Below are positions 1 through 8,293 of a DNA stretch of 13,691 nt, piece after piece; position 1 is the stretch's first letter; the number at the start of each line of letters is the position of its first letter. The DNA is from Entrophospora sp. SA101 (taxonomy: Eukaryota; Glomeromycota; Glomeromycetes; Entrophosporales; Entrophosporaceae), in NCBI GenBank assembly GCA_958430865.1, contig CAUDNR010000493.1, positions 10,867 to 24,557 on the forward strand, given 5' to 3'. A program made the position numbers and the translations under genes. The notes under the pieces are model-generated. The model had not been told where the DNA came from. It was given only the letters and a program-made list of their open reading frames with translations, and ran no database searches.

Positions 1-23
1 TTATTTATTTTTATTTTATAAAG

Positions 24-808
24 GATTTACAAACATATTTTGACAATTTGGTGTTAAGGCAAGTTTGTTTTGAATTTACAAAAAATATTTCGATGAATTA
101 ATGAATTAATAGGATTAGTAAATGTGATTAATTAGCATTTTGGAATAAGCATGTATACCTTCATATAATATAATACTATTCTAACAGGGTGGATGGATTG
201 AAATCTGTAACAATGACTGACAAAGATGGTGTTGCAATAATAAAATGTAAGAATCAATGTAAATCGATTAAAATTTCCAAGAATTGAAATTAATTTTTAA
301 TATTTGCAACTTTTCATTTTAATAATAATAAGCTGTAACAAATAATGCATCCATTAAAACATTTGAGCATATATTATCAGCGACTTTTGGAGTTATCAGT
401 GACCAGGTAATTTAATTATGTAAATAGAATCCATGAGTGAGAAATAATCCATTCATCTATAAAAGAAAAATTATAATAAATTTGTAAAATTATTTAAATA
501 ACTTAGGCATCGAAATTAGGATTAAAAGAAAATAAATCTATAATTAGCCTTTATGGAATTTATCAAGTCATACAATTTAATCACGCACCATTAATTACTA
601 TTTTAATTGCTGATTCTGAAGCAAACACTGGTGAATATTATTATATTATATAATATACAATATTATTATATATATAAATACTAATATTATATATGTATAT
701 ACACCATCTTATGGTGAAGGCGTATTATTAGATCTTGGAAATGAATTAAAAGAAATAGCAGATTTAATATCTGCAACATTAATTGAAAGACAAACATCAG
801 CAACATAG
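24..808 (+). CDS. LAMTOR3: LAMTOR3/MP1-like Ragulator subunit (5' end missing)
   Basis: Likely the roadblock/LC7-fold Ragulator subunit that, with LAMTOR2, scaffolds Rag GTPases and MAPK/TORC1 signalling on the lysosome or vacuole. Exons: 24-52 (tentative), 188-246, 333-406, 507-630, 720-808, with TAG at 806-808. Splice phases agree throughout. Visible motifs are VDGLKSVTMTDKDGVAIIK, then a segment with ASIKTFEHIL, ASKLGLKENKSIISLYG-YQVIQFN and ADSEANTGVLLDLGNELKEI. These align with the animal protein's VEGL...SDRDGVPVIK, SKLGLSKNKSIICYYNTYQVVQFN and SANTG...LEKEL blocks. The visible part codes for about 124 residues, close to the family's usual ~124, so only a few N-terminal residues, presumably on an upstream exon, are missing. 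The first exon is less certain: it uses acceptor AAG at 21-23 and donor GTTAAG at 53. Identity is strong; the name follows from homology. Confidence 0.87.
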
Positions 809-883
809 TATATACTTTGTTATTATTTGTTATTTTTTAATTTTAAGAAAAAATATTTATATAATATTAAATAATAGTACAAA

Positions 884-892
884 GAAATAAAA
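884..892 (+). terminator. Possible poly(A) signal of the LAMTOR3-like gene
   Basis: An AATAAAATA stretch lies about 80 bases after the stop codon in very A/T-rich sequence. AATAAA-like words are frequent by chance at this composition, so this is weak. The rest of 809-1057 shows no coding signal on either strand and separates two convergent genes. Confidence 0.3.
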
Positions 893-1057
893 TATATCAA
901 TAATAAGTTTACATGTGTTTGCAAACTAGAGAAAAACAACAGTAATAATAACAATAATAATGAATACCGATTCTTTTTCTTTGGTTTTCATAGACAAAAA
1001 AGAATAAATGAAATTTTGAAAAGGTGAGTGAGTTGACAATTAAAGGTGGGTTTTAAA

Positions 1058-1762
1058 TTATTTTTTATTGAGAACAATTGGTACTACAAAAAAATTTTGA
1101 TTAATTAATTGGTATGCTTCTTATTATAATATATATTTCCAATATTATATAAAAATTGATATTACTTACAAATAATAATCAATAATAAAATGATTATGGT
1201 AACAGCGATAATAATTCTCATTTTCATATCTTTCCACCACATTTGTTTTCGTACTTTATTTGCCCCACGACGAAATCCTTGTGCTGATACTGACAAATTT
1301 TCTATTTAAAAAAGATAGTGAGGAGATATTACTAATTATTTAAATTATTTAAAGTTTTTCTTTATTCTCCAACATAATTTCTTTACCGGTTTTATCTTGT
1401 AAAGTGTCTAATCTCTCTCCTCTTACGGCAACGGATTTAAGGTTATCACGCATAACTTCTACTGTCTCGTCGATTTTTTTTTGAATTTCTGCAGTTTTTG
1501 AAGGTGGTCCACCAGCAGCGCCCTCCTTAGGTACATATGGATCATATGAAGACCTGTTGAAAAAAAAAAAGATTATTAATGTCATTGGACAGTGACGATT
1601 TTAAGTAACATTCGTTCATTCAGTCAGTTAAACAAAAAATAATTATTTTCCATTGCAAACTAACTAATTAATCTAACTGATTTATTGATTCAATCTGCCC
1701 AAATAAAAATTTCAATATGCTTGGTTTCTTTTATTTCAATATAATAAAAATAATACATACAT
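1058..1762 (-). CDS. Synaptobrevin/VAMP-type R-SNARE (Snc1/Snc2-like)
   Basis: A vesicle SNARE expected to act in fusion of secretory and endocytic vesicles with the plasma membrane. Minus-strand exons: 1762-1761 (only AT of the start codon, tentative), 1553-1387, 1301-1170, 1083-1058 (stop TAA 1060-1058). The product would be about 108 residues (Snc1/2 have 115-117). The SNARE motif follows a short N-terminal [12 protein letters not shown] stretch. The ionic-layer arginine lies in [16 protein letters not shown], as in yeast AERGERL. Next come [17 protein letters not shown] and [11 protein letters not shown], then a hydrophobic segment of I, L and V that anchors the tail, ending PIVLNKK. Introns 1386-1302 and 1169-1084 have GTAAAG and GTAAGT donors and restore the conserved sequence exactly; the last one replaces a C-K-stop read-through with the LPIV ending expected of the family. 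The body is very secure; the first exon is a proposal (see findings). Confidence 0.9.
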
Positions 1763-2023
1763 TATAAAGTATTTTTATTATTTCAATGATTTCTTGAAGA
1801 ATGCTAGGTGCAAGTATTTTATTATTAATGGCAAAGAACCTTTTTGAAATTATTTTTTGAATAAAGTTTACGTGCACAAACTATTTATTATTATCAATCC
1901 AAGTACAAAATAACATCTTTTTATAAATAAAATTTCTGCTTATAGTTATGTTGTCGCACATCTTAAAATTTCTAGGGGGTAGCAGGACCCCGGAAACTAT
2001 AGATAGGTTACTGGGGTGTATAG
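1763..2023. other. Intergenic stretch between the R-SNARE and the inverted-repeat element
   Basis: A/T-rich sequence that probably holds the promoter and 5' UTR of the minus-strand R-SNARE. No open frame of note. The last 50 bases (from about 1974) are unusually G/C-rich, with GGGGTAGCAGGACCCC at 1976-1991 and an ACTGGGGTG word near 2010-2018. This sits against the left end of the 454-bp element and could be an older outer element, but I see no matching partner. Confidence 0.4.
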
Positions 2024-2477
2024 TGCAGGACACCTAGTCCCTACAACTTTTATTAGTCTTGCAAATCCTTTAACTCCTCCGAAAATGGAAATGTGTGACC
2101 TAAAAAACAAGATGTCATTTTGAAGCTAAGACCTTTTTCTACAAAATGACATTTTCATTTTGTTGAGATGCCATGTTGTTGTGGAGGAATTAAGCCTTAA
2201 AGTTGCACAAGTTTAACAAATTTACTATGTTAATCCCACAAAGTGACGTGTTACACGCAAATTTTTTATATTAAAAATGAACGAATTGGAAGAATTGAAA
2301 ATTTTGAAATCTATATTGCAGATCATTTATCACGTGATACCAATAAAGAGAATGCAACGTGACAAATCTATTTTTAAAACACGTGACTGTAAAAATTTTA
2401 TTGCATTTTTTGATTGTGAATTTTTTCACAAATCTGTCGCTGTGGCGCAGAAAGTTGTAGGGACTAGGTGTCATGCA
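2024..2477. mobile_element. 454-bp inverted-repeat element (MITE-like)
   Basis: The left end 2024-2050 (starting TGCAGGACACCTAGTCC) and the right end 2451-2477 (ending GGACTAGGTGTCATGCA) are inverted copies with one mismatch over 27 bases. Inside lie further nested inverted repeats: TTAACTCCTCC near 2070-2080 against GGAGGAATTAA near 2183-2193, and ATGTCATTTTG 2112-2122 against CAAAATGACAT 2142-2152. The left part can therefore fold as a long hairpin. Two open frames of about 67 residues (2271-2474 minus, 2277-2483 plus) overlap each other and resemble no transposase, so the element is non-autonomous. No clear target-site duplication is visible, so the superfamily is not assigned. Confidence 0.75.
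2328..2339. promoter_or_regulatory. Perfect 12-bp palindrome with a CACGTG core
   Basis: TATCACGTGATA is a perfect palindrome around CACGTG, the E-box bound by bHLH factors such as yeast Pho4 and Cbf1. It lies inside the 454-bp element. The same 12-mer, also followed by CC, recurs at 4758-4769. Binding is inference from the core motif only. Confidence 0.3.
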
Positions 2478-2521
2478 TCATAATTGCATTGAGAAAATTT
2501 TCCAGCAAATCATTTTTTTTA

Positions 2522-3484
2522 CTATTTCGAACGAAGTTTTTTATTCGTTCTTGTGCTATGAGCATCGGTTTTGTGTTTTCTTTCATCACATATTAAAATC
2601 ATTGAATTATTATTATTGTTGTTGTTGTTATTATTATTAGTAGTAGTAGAATTTACATCATTCTAAGAAAAAAAGGCATAATATGAATCAAATGAATAAA
2701 TCAAGTATTTAAATTGCAATCATAGTCTTACATATTTTGTATATTGAACTAAACCATTCATTAAGGATCACAGAATCCACATGAGGTGGTGGATTGGCTT
2801 TTGCATTTACTTTTAATTTTGAAATTTCTTCATTGCTTGTCAATGTTTTGTCATCACTTGTATTAGCCTCTGAAAGATTGTTTCAAGAAAAATAATTTTT
2901 AGATGAAAGAATAATAATTAATGATGAATTTATCTGTATTTGCCACCACCATTTAGTTCGTAGGCTTTAGACAACAATGTAATTTAAATTCCAGAGTCAT
3001 ACTACCCCCCTGAAATTCAATGCATTGTTGTATTATCGGGGGATGAGGTCAGTTTAGCCTTGTGTACACTAGGAAGATGGAATATTTTAAATATTTGTTT
3101 AATATTCAAACATCTGTAACTTTCCAATAATCAAATATATCATTTTTTGGTGTTCCCCAGATTGAGATCTTTAATAGTTATGTTGCTTTGACACTCCTTA
3201 CAATTAATTAATGTTAATGAGATTATGCAAAATGGATATACTAACCATTTGTTTATTATGGTAGGGAAACTTATAATTACCCATTACTATATAATGTAGA
3301 AGACAGGATAAATTTCACTTCACATTCCAATCTCTCATTTCACTATAATGTTGCTATTTTATGTAGAAAAAAAAATTAGCACATTTAATACAAAAAAAAT
3401 ATTTCTGACTACTAACAAATAGCATATCTTCTTTCGGAACCATACCAAATAATACTTCTTTGTTCATTAATGAGTGTAGAGTGC
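2522..3484 (-). CDS. Unrecognised minus-strand gene candidate (three exon-like segments)
   Basis: I do not recognise this protein. Segment A (3484-3417) reads GTLHSLMNKEVLFGMVPKED and MLF, bounded by GGAAG and GTTAGT. Segment B (2867-2732) reads ANTSDDKTLTSNEEISKLK, later NPPPHVDSVILNEWF, bounded by TTTCAGAG and GTAAGA. A and B join in phase. Segment C (2662-2522) follows a good TTTTTTTCTTAG acceptor and is open for 46 codons. It has a polyasparagine run from a microsatellite, then ICDERKHKTDAHSTR and a KKLRSK ending at TAG 2524-2522. B ends in phase 1 and C is open only in phase 0. The B-C junction would therefore read T|AA, a stop codon, unless another donor (GTAAAT at 2810, phase 0) is used. 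An ATG at 3532-3530 lies just upstream of A, but the A12 tract at 3490-3501 leaves it out of frame. Either a fast-evolving real gene or a decaying one. Confidence 0.4.
2606..2650. repeat. Trinucleotide microsatellite (TTA/TTG/TAG)n
   Basis: About 15 imperfect trinucleotide units run across this stretch. On the minus strand they read as three threonines and about a dozen asparagines inside segment C of the unrecognised candidate gene, in frame with its tail. Confidence 0.8.
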
Positions 3485-4260
3485 CTTCCAAAAAAAAAAA
3501 ATAAGTACTCCCTTAAAATTTTTGTGTTCCATATTATTTTTTTTTAAAAAAATGTCAAGAACTAATAGAAATGAGTAAGTATTATCATTTAGTTAGACTC
3601 TAATCATGGATGAAAAATAACTGATAATAAAATGATCCTTTCTTCAAAAAAATAAAAAATTTTAAGCAATGAAATCGTAATTAAGAATGAACTTTACAGG
3701 ATGTTATTAATGGATTAAATAATTTAATGTCAAATAGGCTCACAAATATAATTTATGTAATAACAAAAGTAATTTAATACAATATTTTCAATGATTGCAT
3801 AAACGCCTTTCTTTGGTTTGATTATTGGCAATCAACTTAAAGGTCACGTGCCTTGAAGTTGAATTCAACATTTATGTTTTTATTATCTATCTATTTATTC
3901 TAGTTGTTATATTGTTGATAAAAGTCAACATGGGCAAAACCTAGAGGTTTAGTAACCATCAGAATCGAAACTAATTTAAATGTTTCAACGTTGCTATTAC
4001 TAATCAAGGTTTTGCCAAAATGGGTCATTTTATAATTATAATTAAATTAAAAATGTATGAAAAACGTATTTTCAAAATAACCTTTTCTAAGCCAATTAAC
4101 AAAAACGATTAACTGCAAACAAGTACTGACCTGACATAAAATATTATTGAACATTTTGCAAATGATTAATTCTACTATTTCATAATATTTTATTTTGAAA
4201 ATTCAATTTGAGCCGGCGTAAGTTTTAATTTCCTGATAAAATCACATGACTTTTATATTA
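3485..4260. other. Non-coding stretch with a small inverted repeat
   Basis: No supported coding region on either strand. A12 tract at 3490-3501. An imperfect inverted repeat pairs GGCAAAACCT...AGTAA (3933-3955) with TTACTAATCAAGGTTTTGCC (3997-4016), leaving a loop of about 40 bases; it may be a short MITE relic. A CACGTG core occurs at 3845-3850 in AAGGTCACGTGCCTT. Any promoter of the minus-strand candidate gene would lie at the left of this stretch. Confidence 0.45.
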
Positions 4261-4333
4261 ACTCCCGTTATAATGACAATCTCGTTATACTGACATTTTC
4301 TGCTTGCACGGAGAGTGTCGTTATAACGGGAGT
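4261..4333. mobile_element. Short palindromic pogo/mariner-like relic
   Basis: ACTCCCGTTATAATGACA at 4261-4278 is inverted as TGTCGTTATAACGGGAGT at 4316-4333 with one mismatch. A third, direct copy of the core, CTCGTTATACTGACA, lies at 4281-4295. Words of the form CTC..GTTATAACGACA are typical of pogo/Tigger-type (Tc1/mariner superfamily) termini. At 73 bp this can only be a solo end or a tiny MITE. No TA duplication is clear. Confidence 0.55.
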
Positions 4334-4349
4334 GACTTGTGATATTTCC

Positions 4350-4471
4350 AATAATTAACTCGTTGTTTTACGTAATTAGTTTCGTCACCCGTAATTAATT
4401 TCATAATTACGTTTTTAAAGAAAGTGGTAATTAATTACTATAATACGTATTCACGGTAATTGGCAATTACC
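4350..4471. repeat. TAATTAC-rich palindromic block
   Basis: Within about 120 bases the word TAATTA/TAATTAC recurs in both orientations: CGTAATTAG near 4371, CGTAATTAA near 4390, TAATTACG at 4404-4411, GGTAATTAATTAC at 4426-4438, and the near-perfect palindrome GGTAATTGGCAATTACC at 4455-4471. Each has a C or G next to the A/T core, which is more regular than background. Nature unknown: possibly a MITE remnant or a cluster of homeodomain-like sites. Confidence 0.4.
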
Positions 4472-5116
4472 ATCCCATGTATAGATACAATCAATGATAA
4501 AAAACATTAAATGATACAATCCAATCGATGATTCAATTGCAGAGATGATAAAATCATCAAATGATGGAAATAATAAAATATAAATGTAGTTCACAAGTGA
4601 GAATGCTCTCTTCCTTCTAAACTACCAAATGAGATGGTAAATAATACATAAAAATGAACAATAAAAATAGTTTTTTCTAATCATTTTGCTAATGACGAAA
4701 TATAAAAAATATTAAATCTACTAAAACAGTAATGATGACCCCTCACACATAATGAGATATCACGTGATACCGACATATCGTGATTCACATATATATAACT
4801 TGGGCTAACTGATTGACCGACTTGTTATTTTTAAATAGTAAAAAAAAAGGGGTGAAATTTTGGCCGAGTTAGGCCAAAACCGACTCCGACTTATCAAGTT
4901 CGATATTATAAGATTGTCTGGGTCTTTGTCCTAATTGTGATTATAAAGTAACACAACCTAATAGTATTATTATGAAGAAGTTCGCAATGATCTTGATCGT
5001 CTTGTGAATTCAGCTGAAATTTCATTGCGGTTATGTTTACTGCCCCTCCCTATATTGCATACACTCTCATATATATACACATTATATATAAAATAAAACT
5101 TAAATAAATCAGGAAA
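4472..5116. other. Intergenic and upstream region of the hydrolase gene
   Basis: No supported gene. It holds a loose run of GATGATA/ATCAATGAT-type words (4485-4570), the palindrome TATCACGTGATA at 4758-4769, and a hairpin with TTTGGCC at 4859-4865 against GGCCAAA at 4872-4878. Just before the ATG at 5117 lie ATATATACACATTATATATA (about 5070-5090) and an A-rich leader ending CAGGAAAATG, consistent with a TATA-like core promoter and a short 5' UTR. Confidence 0.4.
4758..4769. promoter_or_regulatory. Second TATCACGTGATA palindrome
   Basis: Identical to the 12-mer at 2328-2339 and, like it, followed by CC. It lies about 350 bases upstream of the hydrolase start and could be a bHLH (E-box) site; a shared transposon origin with the first copy is equally possible. 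Confidence 0.3.
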
Positions 5117-5324
5117 ATGTCAGCTTTAACTATACAAATCAAAATATTACAATATACAATAGCCTTATTACTATGTCTTTCACATTTAATTGGCTCAGTC
5201 TTTCTAACGCTAATGTTTATTCCACCTTTCGCATTATTTGGTTGGATGTTCTTGCCAATAGTAGTGGCTAGCATTGTTGGTAATGATTATTATTATTATT
5301 ATTTGTTATCACTATTATTTGTTG

Positions 5325-5365
<41 letters not shown>

Positions 5366-6678
5366 GAGAAATATTGATAAATAAAATTTCTAATTTTTTT
5401 CTCTTCATTTAATGAAAAAATAATTAAATAAAAATCAGTGAGTGCATACAGCACAGCATGGTTATTATATTTATATTTTGGTAAGATAGATGATAATTAT
5501 TGTAATCAAATGGGAAAAACCTGGATTCATTTAATTAATATCTTTGGGAAAAATTTTTTTTTAAAAATCAGCACAAACAGATCGACAATTCAATCTACCA
5601 TATAATCCAAAACGTATTATTAAAATCAACTATGCATTATTACAATTTTTATGGGGTTTTGTGAAATACATACCATTATTTGCAGAATATGCTTACTTGA
5701 AATTTTTTGTTTTGGGTAAAAAGATGCGAAGGATTGTAAAGTATTTATCATTTATTTATTATCTGTTTGAAGACAAAAAAATAAATATATTAACTGATTA
5801 TTTAATAAATCAATCAATTTAAAGGGAAGATATATTTTATGGAAGTCGTTCAAATTCCAATCGTCTTGATGTTTATATTCCAGATACTGCCAAATTTCCT
5901 CATGTAATTGAGGCAGCTTATCATCCTGTCATAGTATTTATTCATGGAAGTGCTTGGTCATCTGGTATATTAATAGTTGATTGATTAATTTATTTCTTTC
6001 TTGATTTGAAATAAAGTTTTAAATTTTATTTTTTCATTTTTGAAAAAAAATACATATAGGATCAAGCAAATCCTTGTATATTCTATTAGCTCTTCGATTA
6101 AGACAAATGGGTTATATTGTTGTCGTACCAGATTATTCTGCATATCCTGAAGTATGATTTGATTATATTTTCTTACGAGGGAAAAAAAAAGATTATTTTT
6201 TATGAATTATTATAATTAATTAATATTTTTTAGGTAAAGGTTGAATTAATGATTTCTGATATTAAAAGGGCAATGGTGTGGACAAAAAGATACATAAAGT
6301 ATGAATATAAATGATTATTTTATTTTATCTATTATTTATTTTATCATTAAGTTATTTTTCTAATTAATAATAATAGTAAATTTGGAGGTGACCCAAGTAA
6401 AATTCATATAATGGTGAATATATATGTTAATAATATTAATAATTATCTATAAATAATATTAATAATTATTGTTATTGTCATCAAAAACTACAATATAAAT
6501 TTAGGGCCATTCTTCAGGTGCGCATTTAGGAGCTTTGGTTACAGTACGAGATGCTATAATTAAATCACGAACATCATCCACATATTTTGAAGACATTGAT
6601 CCTGAATTGGAATTACCAAAAATTGCTGGTCTTATTTTGTAAATAAACTATATATATAATTTCGAATTTTTTCAAAAT

Positions 6679-6753
<75 letters not shown>

Positions 6754-7353
6754 ATTTAATATTTCTATTTTGTGTAAATTAATTTAAGAGTTTCCGGTAA
6801 GTTATTTTAATATAATTTCTATGTAATTAAAAATACGAAAATTCTAATTCTATAATAATATAACTGGCTGTAGGAGTGTATGATATTGCAAGACATTTTC
6901 ATTGTGAGGCTAAACGTGGTGTTGAAGAAATATCAGCGATGACACGTGTAATGGGAGATACATTAGAAAATCTTGCATTGAACTCTCCCACACTCTTACT
7001 AGATAATGCTATCAGAGATGCTCAAATTAATCCAGAGACTTTGAATAATTTATTACCGCCTAAAATATTATTAATTCATGGTGACAAGGTATTATTTTTA
7101 AAAAGGATTTAAGAATTTTTTGTAGAAATAATAATATTTATAAATATTTCATATCTAGGATAATTGTGTACCAACGGAATCATCAATAAGATTTAATCAT
7201 GTACTAAATGAATTATATATCAAAGATTTAAAATTGAGAATATTTCCAGGAATGGGTCACGATGAACCTATTACAAGTTTAATGTTTAGTCCTTTTACTA
7301 GTAAATACACTTTACAATTATTAAGTGAAATGGCTGATTTCATGTTATATTAA
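5117..7353 (+). CDS. Membrane-anchored alpha/beta-hydrolase (prenylcysteine methylesterase-like)
   Basis: A serine esterase of the alpha/beta-hydrolase fold, nearest in layout to isoprenylcysteine methylesterase and related BD-FAE/carboxylesterase proteins; the substrate cannot be read from sequence. Exons: 5117-5279, 5572-5740, 5825-5964, 6060-6151, 6234-6298, 6377-6413, 6505-6638, 6789-6796, 6874-7088, 7159-7353, giving 405 residues. Residues about 12-54 form two hydrophobic membrane segments, so an ER or Golgi membrane location is likely. NRLDVYIP precedes the oxyanion motif HGSAW (151-155). The nucleophile elbow is GHSSG (223-227, Ser225). The acid is Asp342 in HGDKDNCVP, on the exon 9/10 junction, and the base is His375 in FPGMGHDEP. 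All three triad residues are present. Exon 8 is only 8 nt and supplies the V-S-G of LVSGVYDI. Phases agree at all nine introns; the exon 2/3 border has alternatives (GTAAAA donor at 5715 with an AAG acceptor at 5829). Confidence 0.9.
5328..5365. repeat. (ATT)n microsatellite in intron 1 of the hydrolase
   Basis: About twelve clean ATT units, preceded by a shorter interrupted ATT/TTG run from 5286. Reading exon 1 through here yields runs of tyrosine, valine and isoleucine, which is an artefact of failing to splice at GTAATG (5280). Confidence 0.9.
6681..6751. repeat. Compound (CTA)10(TTA)n microsatellite in intron 7 of the hydrolase
   Basis: Ten CTA units (6681-6710) switch sharply to about 13 TTA units (6711-6751). 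It lies in the intron just before the 8-nt micro-exon, 37 bases from its acceptor. Confidence 0.95.
6789..6796 (+). other. 8-nt micro-exon of the hydrolase gene
   Basis: AGTTTCCG lies between the acceptor TTTAAG (ending 6788) and a strong GTAAGT donor (6797). The preceding exon ends in phase 2 (TT) and the next begins with GA. Only these 8 nt join them in frame, giving TTA-GTT-TCC-GGA, the L-V-S-G that this hydrolase family has before VYDI. Direct joining of exons 7 and 9 gives a frameshift and an early stop. Confidence 0.75.
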
Positions 7354-7490
7354 TAGATTTGTTATTATTGTTACTATTTTAGAAAAATTTTTTTTGTGAA
7401 CTTTTGTTTTTATTTATATATATAAAATAAAAATTTTAATTATTTATGATTGGTTTAATTGGTCGAGTTCTTCTCTCACAATTATTCTCT
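7354..7490. terminator. Shared 3' region of two convergent genes
   Basis: The 137 bases between the hydrolase stop and the ARPC3 stop contain AATAAA on the plus strand (7426-7431) and TTTATT, an AATAAA on the minus strand, near 7409-7414. The two signals face each other, so the 3' UTRs probably overlap. The positions fit, but such words are common at this composition. Confidence 0.45.
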
Positions 7491-8293
7491 TCACTTCTTA
7501 AATGTTAAACCCATAAATTTTCTTTTTGCAAAACTCATCCACCATTTAGACAATTTTCCATCAACATATACTCTATCAATTAATCTATTAGCTATTTCCT
7601 GTCGACAATTTTTTAAATATGATCGAATATTTTCTATCATCATCAGAATAATACATGTAAAAATATAGATTTAAAGATTTTAGAATATCGTTTTTTTCTT
7701 TCAATTAAAAAAAAAAAAATAAATAAACTTATTAATAACAAAAAATTACCCATTTCATTTCTGTTAGCTGGTGAAGAACAATAAACTCTTAATGGAAATG
7801 TTACTTCGCCAGGAATAGTTTCCAATTCATTATCTACTGCTCGATTATTTAAAAATTTTACTGCCTCTTTTTGTGTTGGATTTTTTATTAGTAGCTGACT
7901 TAAGTAATCAGAAATCACTAATATTAAATAGATTAATACTCGATCCGCATTTCCTTTAACCTCAAAATTACGAAAAAAACAATTGGCTCTGAAAAGATCT
8001 AACGCTTCATCAACTATATCATACTCGATAGCTATGTATATGTGTGTGTGCATGAATAAATGAATTTAATGAGGAGAAAATAATATAGCTATAATTTTCC
8101 ATCATAAAAATTACTTACATGGTGCTCTAATATATCTTTTATCCGATTTAATCGGCAATAATGCCATTCCACCAATTGTTTCTACTTCTGTTACATCGTT
8201 GAATTGGGAGTGATAGGCCTTAAAAAATTTAATTAGGTTTATTTATTGATCCAAACATTAGTTAAAAATTTTTATTTAAAAACTTACAGGCAT
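7491..8293 (-). CDS. ARPC3: Arp2/3 complex subunit 3 (p21-Arc)
   Basis: Core subunit of the seven-protein Arp2/3 complex, which nucleates branched actin at cortical patches and endocytic sites. Minus-strand exons: 8293-8288 (ATG CCT only), 8218-8119, 8031-7750, 7633-7491 (TGA 7493-7491), totalling 176 residues against 178 in human. The reading begins MP-AYHSQFN and continues with IGGMALLPIKSD, EYDIVDEALDLFRANCFF, RNFEVKGNADRVLIYL, IPGEVTFPLRVYCSSPANRN and SKWWMSFAKRKFMGL. These match the family's YHSSL, [50 protein letters not shown], PANKQ and PSKWWTCFVKRQFM in order. Introns use GTAAGT, GTAAGT and GTAATT donors, and phases agree. The first exon holds only two codons, a common fungal pattern. 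No family block is missing. Confidence 0.96.

Noticed and set aside
2271..2483. Overlapping 67- and 68-residue open frames on both strands
   Set aside because: They lie inside the non-autonomous inverted-repeat element, mirror each other, and resemble no transposase.
5050..5274. 74-residue minus-strand open frame
   Set aside because: Antisense to the hydrolase's first exon, which has clear membrane segments and a good donor.
5281..5377. Poly-tyrosine/isoleucine C terminus of the hydrolase first exon
   Set aside because: It is translated intron microsatellite; splicing at 5280 leads to the conserved downstream exons.
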